Translations under genes and position numbers: made by a program | The notes under the pieces: generated by a model | The model's input: only the letters and a program-made list of their open reading frames with translations | The model's database searches: none | Told to the model about the DNA's origin: nothing | DNA from: Malus domestica | Taxonomy: Eukaryota; Streptophyta; Magnoliopsida; Rosales; Rosaceae | Length of the DNA stretch: 64,000 nt | Reading direction: 5' to 3' | Assembly: GCF_042453785.1 (NCBI RefSeq) | Contig: NC_091673.1 | Location: 10,511,501 to 10,575,500 of the forward strand | Shown: positions 22,763 through 32,902 of the stretch, in pieces | Position numbering within the stretch: position 1 is the first letter of the stretch | How the letters are laid out: the number at the start of each line of letters is the position of its first letter

Positions 22763-23810
22763 GTACCATGAATTGATTTTGCTTCACACTATTTTCATCA
22801 AGATAGTGTGAAGCTTTTGAGAATTTGTAGTTGTCCTCCATTGATGAAGCTTTGGAGTTGAAGTTTTATAGGTGAAGCTTTGGAGTTGAAACTTTTGTTG
22901 GGTACCATGAATTGATTTTGCTTCACACTATCTTGATTAAGATAGTGTAAAGCTTTTGAGAATTTGTAGTTGTCCTCCATTGATGAAGCTTTGTTGAATT
23001 TCCACACTGTTGAGCAAGAGATTGTGATGCAAGCCACACCTTGTATTAGTCGAAGGTTTGGATGAACCATATAAATTGAATTTGCTTCGAAGGTCTAAGA
23101 ATTGTAGTTGCCCTCCATTGATGAAGCTTTTGTTGGCACCATAAATTGGTTTTGCTTCACACTGTCATGATCAAGAGTGTGTGAAGCTTTTGAGAATTGT
23201 GGTTGAACTCCTTTGGTGAAGCTTTTTTTGGCACCATAAATTAGTTTTGCTTCACACTGTCTTGATCAAGAGTGTGTGAAGCTTTTGAGAATTGTGGTTG
23301 CCCTTCATTGATGGAGCTCTTGTTGGCACCATAAATTGGTTTTGTTTCACACTGTCTTGATCAAGAGTGTGTGAAGCTTTTGAGAATTGTGGTTGAACTC
23401 CTTTGATGAAGCTCTTGTTGGCACCATAAATTGGTTTTGCTTCACACTGTCTTGATCAAGAGTGTGTGAAGTTTTTGAAAATTGTGGTTACCCTCCATTG
23501 ATGAAGCTCTTGCTGTTGGCACCATAAATTGGTTTTGCTTCACACTGTCTTGATCAAGAGTGTGTGAAGCTTTTGAGAATTGTGGTTGCCCTCTATTGAT
23601 GAAGCTTTTGTTGTCACCATAAATTGGTTTTGCTTCACACTGTCTTGATCAAGAGTGTGTGAAGTTTTTAAGACTTGTGGTTGAACTCCTTTGATGAAGC
23701 TCTTGTTGGCACCATAAATTAGTTTTGCTTCACACTATCTTGATCAAGAGTGTGTGAAGCTTTTGAGAATTGTGGTTGCCCTCTATTGATGAAACTCTTG
23801 TTGGCACCAC
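22763..23810. repeat. Tandem array of ~95-bp units with a palindromic core
   Basis: About nine units share 'gcaccataaattggttttg', a palindrome-like core in which 'cttcacactgt' faces 'agtgtgtgaag' around the perfect 'tcttgatcaaga', and 'gagaattgtggttg'. Spacing is regular (~95 bp) from about 23150 and longer in the first part. An isolated core occurs at about 22246-22277. Each core could form a hairpin in single strand. No coding function is seen. Confidence 0.85.
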
Positions 23811-23847
23811 AAAAGCTTGACCCACGAGGCTTATGTATTGATGAAGC

Positions 23848-24360
23848 TCTTGATGCATAAAATCAGTGAGGACTTTGGTACAACATAAAGTGTTAAGTTT
23901 GTGACATTCGCTAGATTGCTCCGGTCACTAGTATGGATAAGTATGTAAATGGATAGAGATAGGGAAGCAAACACAAGATGTACGTGGTTCACCCAAATTG
24001 GCTACGTCCACGGAGTAGAGGAGTTCTCATTAATTGGGAAGGGTTTACACAAGTACATAGGTTCAAGCTCTCCTTTAATGAGTACTAGTGAATGATTTAG
24101 TACAAATGACATTAGGGAATATTGTGAGAGAATGATCTCTATTTATAGAAGATAGTTTCTAATTTCATTCTGATATTGACACGTGTCGTGTTGTGATTGG
24201 CTTCTGATGTTGACACATGTCGCGCTATGATTGGCTTCTGATGTCGACATGTGTCGCGCTGTGATTGGCCTCCTGGTTGGAGAGAAACTCTTCTGGGTCC
24301 TTGATGGTATAACGTTGACCGGTACTCAGTAGTTTCGGGATTGGTCAAGTATGGTACAAA
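23848..24360 (-). repeat. LTR copy 2 of the gypsy cluster
   Basis: About 513 bp, aligning with the full LTR at 25914-26428, including the ~52 bp absent from copy 1 ('aaaatcagtgaggactttgg...'). The first bases are altered ('cttgatgcat' against 'tgttgatacac'). It abuts the repeat array directly, with no primer binding site between, so the adjacent internal region has lost its 5' start. Its plus-coordinate end ('ggtacaaa') joins duplicated flank sequence without a recognisable target duplication. Confidence 0.85.
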
Positions 24361-24362
24361 TA

Positions 24363-24584
24363 AAAACAATACCAAACGAAGCATAAAACCTATTAACAAG
24401 AAGTTGAGGAATCTAATTTCCTCATGTCTTAATTAGCATCTTAACACTAATTAGCTCGCAAAGATTTGACTAATATACATAACAATAATCAATCTAACCG
24501 ATGAAGAAGCCATGAAGCCACTCTTCAATGTTGACCTTCTCCTCCACGTCAAATTCTCAATGTTAACAATAGGTCTTAGTTCAA
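24363..24584 (+). repeat. Duplicated flanking segment, copy 1 (right part)
   Basis: Nearly identical to 27154-27375 at a constant offset of 2791 bp, with only scattered substitutions. It starts in an A-rich run shared with LTR copy 2 and ends at 'ttagttcaa', where it joins the gag frame. About 345 bp present in copy 2 (26809-27153) is missing from copy 1, where the LTR-bounded element sits. Confidence 0.85.
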
Positions 24585-25807
24585 TTGCGAGAATATTCAT
24601 GGCTGAAGCGACCGGCATACTCTCGTAGTGACTCGTCCGGCTTCTGGCAAATAGTGTACAAGTAATCTGCAGAATGCAAGTGATCGATCTGGAAGATGTG
24701 TTGAGAGACAAACAGTTTCCTTAATTCCTCAAATGAGTCTACTGTCTCAGGTGGAATACGGCAATACCAGTTTAGAGCTCCGCCAGAAATAGTGGAGGGG
24801 AAGAGAAGACATCGCTCTTCGTCGGTGTGCATTCGATATGCCATGGTGGACTCAAAGAGGTTAAAGTGTTCAATTAGGTCCTCCCTTCCTGTATAGAGTT
24901 GTAAACCAAGCTTTTGTTTTGTCTTCGCTTGAAGGGGCGTGTCGATGATCCTTCTTATGAGAAGGCCAAGCCTGGGTTGGTTCCAGTCAGGTATCTCGGC
25001 CTAACGTTTGGCATTCAACTTGTTTACTTCCTCAAGGAGCTGTAGGGCAATGGGGTCCTGAGTGGAGTCATGTGTCACTGGAATTTTCTTTCGTAAGTCT
25101 TCATCGCCTCTTGGAAGTAGGAAAGTTTAAGCAATGACGTGTGGTTTTTTCATGGACTCGCTGTACTGACTTTTAGGGCAAGTATGTCGGAATACCTCAG
25201 AGTCCCCCATACCTTCATGTTCCTCTGGGACCAGTCATTCCTTCCCTAGATTGGCAGTTGGCCTGGGTCGTGGGAGGGGATCGAGTCTTTCAGAAACCCT
25301 TGGGTCATTGATTTTCGAGCATATGTGGAGGGGATTTTTTCGACGTTGCTTTAGGAAGTCTCGGCAGTCACGATAAATGGTTTTCGATCCTTCCAACCTT
25401 TCTGCAAGGAGGTGTCTTCCTCCACTTTTTCTACTTCGGGTCGAAGCATCTGGGTTGAAAGAAGTCTCATGTTGATCAATGTTTTGATGATTAGCTCGCT
25501 CCTCATCAGGGATACCCATGTCGAATGGAGGTGACCCTCCGTGTTGGGGGGCACCCAGATGATAGTTGATGTCCATAGGGGTAACGAGCTTCCGTGTTTG
25601 AGTACGCTTAGTTTCGTGGAGTGTCTTAAAGAGCTTCTCATACTGCTCCTGGAGGACCTCATTCTTCATTTCTATCTTGTTGTTCTAAGCTTTTAGCTCA
25701 TCGACTTTAGCTTGAAAAGCAACCATCTTTCCTTCATTCTTTCGTTTCTTCGCACTAGGTGCAAGAGGGGTGTCATTCTATGTGCTGTGGCTTCCTTCGC
25801 TCCCCAT
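24585..25807 (-). pseudogene. Ty3/gypsy gag reading frame with five nonsense codons
   Basis: On the minus strand a single frame runs from ATG at 25807 down to the junction at about 24585. Five stops interrupt it, at 25778-25780 (TAG), 25685-25687 (TAG), 25235-25237 (TGA), 25127-25129 (TAA) and 25001-25003 (TAG). There are no frameshifts over about 400 codons. The C-terminal part is a Retrotrans_gag domain, recognisable from GGALNWYCRIPPETVDSFEEL and DESLREYAGRF. The N-terminal part is charged and coiled-coil-like. The frame is cut at its 3' end by duplicated flank sequence, so protease and pol are absent. It follows the 5' LTR (25914-26428) and primer binding site in the normal order. It encodes the capsid protein of a Ty3/gypsy retrotransposon and is not functional here. 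Confidence 0.85.
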
Positions 25808-25894
25808 GTTGGAAAGGGATGCCTGGTCAAAATAGAGTGTACGAATGGTGGAAACCAGCTTGGCAAAGCTGAAGAGAGTGGGAATAAGTGTCGT

Positions 25895-25913
25895 TCCCAC
25901 AGACAGCGCCAAA
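25895..25913 (-). other. Retrotransposon primer binding site
   Basis: On the minus strand the full LTR ends 'atcaaca' and is followed at once by 'tttggcgctgtctgtggga', a near match to the TGGCGCC-type tRNA primer site used by many plant Ty3/gypsy elements. The position fixes the true 5' LTR boundary at 25914 and the element orientation as minus. Confidence 0.75.
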
Positions 25914-26428
25914 TGTTGATACACAAAATCAGCGAGGACTTTGGTACAACAAAAAGTGTTAAGTTTGTGACATTCGCTAGATTGCTCCGATCATTAGTGT
26001 GGATAAGTAAGTAAATGGATAGGGACAGGGAAGCAAACACAAGATGTACGTGGTTCACCCAGATTGGCTACGTCCACGGAGTAGAGGAGTTCTCATTAAT
26101 TGTGAAAGGTTTACACAAGTACATAGGTTCAAGCTCTCCTTTAGTGAGTACTAGTGAATGATTTGGTACAAATGACATTAGGAAATATTGTGAGAGAATG
26201 ATCTCTATTTATAGAAGAGAGTTTCTAGTTTCATTCTGACTTTGACACGTGTCGTGTTGTGATTGGCTTCTGATGTTGACACGTATCGCGCTATGATTGG
26301 CTTCTGATGTCGACACGTGTCGCACTGTGATTGGCCTCCTGGTTGGAGGAAAACTCTTCTGGGTCATTGACGGTATAATGTTGACTGGTGCTCAGTAGTT
26401 TCGGGATTGGTCAAGTATGGTACAAACA
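25914..26428 (-). repeat. LTR copy 3, complete 5' LTR of the gypsy element
   Basis: 515 bp starting 'tgttgatacac' and ending 'acaaaca' in plus coordinates, so it has TG...CA ends on either strand. It is next to the primer binding site. The following sequence (26429 onward, 'caaaatgtattg') is the beginning of flank copy 2. The corresponding position in flank copy 1 (17851/17852) is uninterrupted, so copy 1 preserves an empty site for this insertion. Confidence 0.88.
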
Positions 26429-27375
26429 CAAAATGTATTGATGCTAGGTGAATAAGTCGCAACACAAAATGAAAACGGACCAATGCCAAATTAAAATGTA
26501 TCGACCAAATTTATTTATTGGTACTAGATAAAGTACGGACCCAATTTATTTACCCATTCTATACATGCCACTTCAAGTAATGCTTAGAAAGTACATGCCT
26601 ACTAACACACAATTAACTTTATAAATTAAATATGAAAATAAATGTACCAATCAACAATATTAATAAAATCGCTTTGAAAAAAATGTATAAAGTTAAATTG
26701 AATATAGAAATAAACGTACCAATCAACAATATGAGTAAAATTGCTTTAAAAAAATAATATATATATATATATATATAATCAAACGATTGTGGTGGCACTA
26801 GTGGCGGTTGTGGTGGCAGTTGTGACGATTGTGGTGGCGGTGCAGTGGTGGTGGTGGTGGCAGTGGCGGTGATGTAAGGTTAGTGTTTATAGTGGTAAGT
26901 GGTGGCAATCATTTTATTCTCCAAGGATTAAATGTGTGTAGAAGGATAAAATATGTTATTTTAAAAAACTAATGAAGGTATTACAAGAATTGAAAATTTT
27001 CATTAAATGCTCAATTCCTTTTAAAAACAACCTATATGCTTCTTTTAAAAATTGTTGTATGGAGACTATTGTTTTTAAAATAAACAGAATATTTTATTTT
27101 TACCAAACACTTTTTACTGCTTAACTATAAATGAAACAAATTTCGATAAAAAAAAAACAACACCAAACGAAGCATAAAACCTATTAACAAGAAGTGGAGG
27201 AGTCTAATTTCCTCATGTCTTAATTAGCATCTTAACACTAATTAGCTCGCAAATATTTGACTAATATACATAACAATAATCAATCTAACCGATAAAGAAG
27301 CCATGAAGCCACTCTTCAATGTTGACCTTCTCATCCACGTCAAATTCTCGATGTTAACAATAGGCCTTAGTTCAA
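26429..27375 (+). repeat. Duplicated flanking segment, copy 2 (intact)
   Basis: 947 bp containing both halves of the duplicated segment (matches to 17852-18225 and 24363-24584). The middle portion with 'ggtggcggt' trinucleotide-rich sequence (26800-26875) exists only here. It is non-coding and provides the reference for the rearrangement of copy 1. Confidence 0.85.
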
Positions 27376-27649
27376 CAATGAGCATATATTATTCCGTTAT
27401 ACTTTCAAAACCAATATGAACTCAAACATTCGGCTAAAATACACCTCATATTCGAACAATATATTTTGTTAATTGTGAAAGGTGATTTGGAAGATAATTG
27501 TGATACTTGATGCCATGCGCGCTCTCGATTTCTAACTACTCATGCCGCCATTGTCATTGGGTATGACCGGTGACAACTTGGTGGAAACGTAGCAATTCGA
27601 CACGATTATTCTCCAAACATATGATTGTTGAGAGCCTGAATCCTATGTA
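27376..27649. other. Intergenic sequence
   Basis: Nothing recognised; short spacer between the gypsy cluster and the hAT-like cluster. Confidence 0.4.
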
Positions 27650-28092
27650 AGGGTGGGCAACGGTTATGCCAGACGGGTAACCGCGGTTATTTACTTATAA
27701 CTGTTTATGCTCATACTCGCATAACCGTTTACCCATTTGGTAATTGCCTAAATTGTTATACTCATACCTATAACCGTTTATAAACGGTTAACCATACCAA
27801 TAATCGCATACCCATTTAACCGTAACCGTTTAATACCCGTTTACTCATTTTTAACTTGTTTATCTTTTTCCCATTTTTAACTTGTTTATCTTTTTTTTTT
27901 ACCATTACCCATTTTTCACCCATCTACATGTTTTTTAACAAATTGAAATTTTAAAAAAAATTTGTCATAATTTTTTTTGACAATTAAACACCGTTATAGG
28001 GGTACATTCATTATACATTTCCTTATTTTAATTTTTTAAGTCCTTATACCGTTTCAATAATTGAAATAATAGTTTACAGACGATATTTTTAA

Positions 28093-28239
28093 GGGGTGTG
28101 ATATCCACACACCCCATTTTACTTCTCACACACCTTTTTAATTTTCGACCGTCGGATCAGATGAATTGAAGAAGATCAACGGACAATAATTATTAAAGGT
28201 GTGTGAGAAGTAAAATATGGTGTGTGGATAGCACACCCC
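28093..28239. mobile_element. Mutator-type MITE with 9-bp target duplication (nested)
   Basis: 147 bp with terminal inverted repeats of about 50 bp ('ggggtgtgatatccacacac' facing 'gtgtgtggatagcacacccc'). It is flanked by identical 9-bp 'tatttttaa' at 28084-28092 and 28240-28248. It is non-coding and inserted in the degenerate hAT-like element. Confidence 0.9.
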
Positions 28240-28425
28240 TATTTTTAACTGTTACCAATGAAGGTAATATAATATTTGCTAAGTATTCTTGGGTTATGAA
28301 AACTGTTTAGAAGACAGTATTTTTGAGTTATTTAACCCATAGTGCAAAGTATTAACATAATATATATAATGAGCTACATTATTTTATAATTAGCTATATA
28401 AACCATGCACTATAGTCAATAGCAT

Positions 28426-29141
28426 CAGAGGTGCAATTTGGGCTGAGCCAACCCGAACCCGCCCATGTCTAACCTGACTTTAAACTCGAATAAGCGAATT
28501 TTGTTGTTGTTATAACCCGCCTGAACCCAACCCGATTTCAACCCGTTCATTGATTGGGTTGGATTGGGTTGATCATTTGTCCATCCCAACCCAATCCAAT
28601 TAACCAAACCCTATTAGGTTGAGCTGTGCAACATACTTCTCAATAACCTTTGCACCTTTGCACCTTTGCACCTTTGCACCTTTGCACTTTCATGAGAACC
28701 TACTGATATGATATACAATTTGACTTGAAAGGAATCATATTAAGTTTATTTTGCTTTTCACATCACATCCTGTAGAACAACTTCCTTTATTAAATTAATA
28801 TTGCAACTATTCGACCTCTCTTTGAGATCTGCTTCACAGTTTGAGTTGTGATTGTTTCTTATGCTGATTCAGACGAAGTAGGCTATTGAGCAAGTAAATT
28901 TGAGGGAAAGTGATTTTAAGGTCAGTTGTTTGCTAATACAAATAGGTTGACATCATTGTTGAAAAACATTAAACACTACTTGAAAAAGTTAGGCAACCCA
29001 AACTCAACCCAAGTAAATCCAAACCCGATTAAACCCGAGCCCGACTAAACCCGATTAAAACCCAATCCGAACCCGAACCCGAATTGTAAAAGTTGGGTTA
29101 GGATTTGGTTGATTTTCCAACTCGCCCGAGTTGCACCCCTA
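28426..29141. mobile_element. Non-autonomous hAT element with 8-bp target duplication (nested)
   Basis: 716 bp beginning 'cagaggtgcaa' and ending 'ttgcacccct(a)', flanked by identical 8-bp 'aatagcat' at 28418-28425 and 29142-29149. The subterminal regions carry many 'aacccga/tcgggtt' motifs in opposite orientations, typical of hAT ends. It contains a short array of the 8-bp unit 'cacctttg' (about 28646-28688). No transposase frame is seen. Confidence 0.85.
28646..28688. repeat. 8-bp tandem repeat 'cacctttg'
   Basis: About five perfect units inside the nested hAT element; probably replication slippage. Confidence 0.85.
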
Positions 29142-29350
29142 AATAGCATTGATCTAAGTTTTGTCCTATAGAGAACATGGTTTGTGTTAATTTTACATAT
29201 ATAAAATAAATGGGTAAACGGTTACCTGTTTATAACCGTTATTTATACCTATAACCGTTTATTTATCTAAATAGTTACCTATAACCATAACCGTAAAGTT
29301 TAAATAAGTGGGTAACTGCGATTACAAGGTATTTTACCCATATTCCCATG

Positions 29351-31542
29351 TCAGAAAGTAAAGCATTGCCGTATAATTTAAATTATCTTAGATCAGTTGA
29401 TTTTAGACCGAATGTTCACATTCTAAAATTTCTAATAACGTCTGCGTTGGTTGTGATATGAGTTCTGCACCTCCGATATTGTAAAGCATTAAATAAAGGC
29501 CCAATTACAAATTCATAATTTTGGCCCATGGTTTTTGGGCCCAGAGTAAGGTTGCGTAATTTCCAGGGTCAAGTTTTAAATTTGATGCTTAAATAGCAAG
29601 CCCAACCTTTTGCAATCTCTTACATGGGCATTTTCCAGTCTTTACTTTTCATTTTCATTTTTACTTTGGAATTCTAATCCTGTATAACAGTACATGTGGA
29701 AAATCTATATCTTTTTTTCTTTTTCTGCATATTCCTGTTTAGTTTTGTTATTTGATTTTCTAATACTTTATTTCATTCAAAGGTTAGAAATGAGCAAGAT
29801 TTGTGTGTGGGAGAAAAAAGTGTGTGCGACAATCATTTCTCATTTCATTTTTTATCGAGGAGATAAGAGATTCAAACTTAAAATCTCTTCTAACATTGAG
29901 AAGTATCACTATTGTACTAACGACTAGTTGGTAATCTTGCACATGTGTTCAAAACCAAAAAATTTCTATTTTGTATAATGAGATGCAAAATTTAGATTGC
30001 AACGAAGTTCTTCTTTTTATGCATGTGAGAGTGAAATTGCAATAAATCGAACAACTTCAATTACATATATAAGAGTTTCTTTTCTTGTTTGTTAGAAAAT
30101 TTTGTGCAGAACGGTTTCATATTACATATGTATCTTTTTACTTTTTATCACGTATCTTGTCAGGTGACTTCGCAATGAGAGATAGAAACACGTCAAGATA
30201 CAACGATTGTTCCAAGAAAGTTTTCTAGTGGTATGAGAAAGTTAACGAAAAGGGTTGGGACTTGGGAGGCGTTACGTCGTTATCTGTAACGGTCTTAACA
30301 TGGAGCCAAGATGGGATGGTAGGGTTTTCGTGTGCATGAAGGATGCAGATGACCTGATCTGCCTTTCCCTTTGTGCTTGTGACCTCCTGCAATTTCCATA
30401 TCGACAAAACTTTTGCCCCTTGATGGAAATATCCAACTTTGTGGGGGCCACCAGTCCAATCCATGCATGGATCCGGCCCGTTCAATTTTCATCGCCAGAA
30501 TTCAGTTGATCACCTTGATATCATGACCTAATTCAATCATCATTTGGAAGACTTTTTTGTCAAATAAAACGAAATAATTGATTAATATGATTACAAGATT
30601 AATTCTTCATTTTCAACAATATTGTAGGATTTATTTACTAGAGTGATAGAAGATTTGAACTTGAATCCAGACCGCTTTAAAAACTCGTAAAAAAATAGTA
30701 TCAATGACCATTTCCTCCTGTTTTGGAGGCAAATTTGGTCCACTGTTTTTGTGCATGAATAATGGTTGCCTTTAGTATTATTTGCTACTTTTTCTTCAGT
30801 AAAACAATAATACTGTCACTTTCTATGATGCCCATTTCACACTAGCATGCCCTGGAAGAACTAAATATCTTTTGTCAACAAAAATCTTCCATAGGTTGTT
30901 CCAATCCAAGCTAGCCTTGGGTTGTCATGATGATTTTGGTTTTAATACAAAGTAAATGGTATATATCAACCGACCAACTGTATAAGTTACTGTCAGTCGT
31001 TAATATATGAACGTTGGTTCATATAAATCTCATAGGTTCCATTTGGTGTACGAAATGAAAGGTTGTGAGTAACAGTTATATCCTTAAAGAAAATATTGAC
31101 AAATTATGTAATGTACCCATCCTGCAGTCCTCATGTTGGCCATAACCCTACCCATGTGCAAATACAAGTGAACATATATCTCTTTTAATGTAATCAAAAT
31201 TAAATTGAAACTTAAAACTTAAATAAGATTAGGGTTTTGAATATTCTAACGTGCATGGGTTTGGTGACATAGCAGGTTTATTCGGTCCCTCGTACACTAG
31301 CAAAAGAGCTTGAAATTAATTAATATAATTTTAATTAAATTAAATAATAATGATTAAGCTGAGTAAGAAGGAAGAAAGATCTCCTAATTAATCATCTCCC
31401 AATTGGATGCATGACAGTAGCATTTGGCCCACGTTCCGGAGTAGGCTCCATCCTCCATAACATGCACATGAGCTGCCAACCATTTGGTCTCTCTGGGACC
31501 GCATCATATTCATCTGCAGTTATTTGGATTCTCATACGATCG

Positions 31543-31592
<50 letters not shown>

Positions 31593-32687
31593 TTGCATTG
31601 TGATGAGTGTGAACCCATGAGACGTTGCATAGTATTATCTTCTGCTACTATCCCTCCCCATTGGTTCTGCAAACCCAACACCAACCAAGATAAGCGTTAG
31701 GCTAGTCGGTCGCCTTACCGCTTCTGGTGACGGTATACTGTTGATGTATGTATAAATAATGAACGACTGAGTTTAGTATTCATCTATCTCTTTTGAAATA
31801 CCAAACGTACAATATGTGACATTTGTGTAACAAAAGCCGTCTCCTTATTCTTATACTTCCAACACCTAGAGTAGTACGTAGCAGTGGTAGTCTTATCGCA
31901 CTTACTGACCTTTTTGTTTCAATTGATTCTCTCGATTGATAAGTGGCCGGTGTTTGGTCCTAAATAGAAATTAGGTTAAATTATAAACATAATCTTTTTC
32001 ACAAATGTATGTTTTACAATAAGGTAGAATAATTATGTTGACAAAATTGAAGGTTTCAATGTACGATAGATTAATTGGAATGTAGATGATTCTCAGTTGT
32101 TGAGGCATTCACTTTATTTGGTGCGGATGTATAATTGATGGACAGTCGTTCATGCACGTGTGTTTGTATGAAGATATGTAAAGCAACCCTCTAGATATGA
32201 ATAGACATAAGGTCTTTGTAAGTTGGGCTACTACTATATAGCGAATTAATTTTATGTTGAAACCTCAGCTTTATTCATGATATCAAAGTAGGGTGTTTCA
32301 TGTGTGAAGCCCAACGGCTACACGTGCTTCACATCACTCATTTTATTTTGTCCATGTGCTAAGCTTAAAAATTCGTCACGTGATGAGACGTGTTGGAGTA
32401 TTAATCCTACATCGAAAAGAAGGAAACTTGCATTGACAAATAAGATACGCTAATACCCATATTATCAATTAATTTTATAAATTTTATAGTAAAACCCAAA
32501 CATTTTTCATAATTTTCTTTGGAGTTAACTAAAGCCAGAAGTTTGTGGTGTTGTTAACTCACTACCTAGGAGTGGACATTTTAACCGGTAAATCGGGTCG
32601 AGAAAACCAAAAGAATCGGGTTTGACATTGTCACATTCTTGTTGCATTTTTTCCCAAATACCGAATGTAATGTGCCATTCTTGTTAC
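29351..32687. other. Intergenic stretch without a recognisable gene
   Basis: I see no supportable gene. Open frames at 29694-29927 and in both directions across 30225-30509 lack domains; the latter region is less AT-rich than its surroundings but unrecognised. A GA microsatellite is listed separately. Sequence near 32390-32420 ('tgttggagtattaatcctac') resembles the start of small plant retroelements, without a matching end. Confidence 0.45.
31546..31590. repeat. GA dinucleotide microsatellite
   Basis: About 22 uninterrupted 'ag' units; likely polymorphic. Overlapping open frames are artefacts of the repeat. Confidence 0.95.
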
Positions 32688-32902
32688 GGACAAGGATTGT
32701 CTGCCCTCCTAGTTGTGGTGCCCTTCTATGCCCTCCTATTTTGTGCGGTCACGGTTAAGCCACGTCAACATTTTATATTAATTTTTTAATGAGATAATAA
32801 GACAAAAAACAATAAAAATATAAAATATTAACGTGGCTTAACCGTGACCGCACAAAATAGGAGGGCATGGAAGGGCACCACAACTAGGAGGGCACCTTGT
32901 CC
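32688..32902. mobile_element. Mutator-type MITE with long TIRs and ~10-bp target duplication
   Basis: 215 bp. Long, nearly perfect inverted repeats (roughly 75 bp each side: 'ggacaagg...gccctcctagttgtgg' facing 'ccacaactaggagggc...ccttgtcc') surround an AT-rich centre. Identical 'ttcttgttac' flanks it at 32678-32687 and 32903-32912. A duplication of 9-10 bp supports a Mutator-type origin. The high TIR similarity suggests recent mobility or selection for hairpin structure. Confidence 0.9.

Larger units (their letters stand above)
27650..29350. mobile_element. Degenerate hAT-like element hosting two nested insertions
   Basis: The left side ('gggtgggcaacggttatgcc' followed by alternating 'ataaccgttta' motifs) and the right side (29210-29350, the same motifs in reverse orientation) resemble the two halves of a common hAT-like non-autonomous element with 'ggttat/ataacc' arrays. 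The right terminus is poorly conserved and I could not identify a target duplication, so the bounds are approximate. The elements at 28093-28239 and 28426-29141 lie inside it. Confidence 0.5.

Noticed and set aside
22261..22776. Long open frames of pentapeptide repeats on both strands
   Set aside because: They arise from a 15-bp tandem DNA repeat with no stops. There is no start context, domain or transcript evidence.
22246..23760. Regularly spaced palindromes considered as a CRISPR-like array
   Set aside because: The spacers are repeats of each other, the genome is a plant's, and the units belong to a retroelement tandem array.
30225..30509. Open frames on both strands in a GC-richer patch
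   Set aside because: No domain, splice partner or recognisable similarity. Opposite-strand frames of equal length argue against coding.
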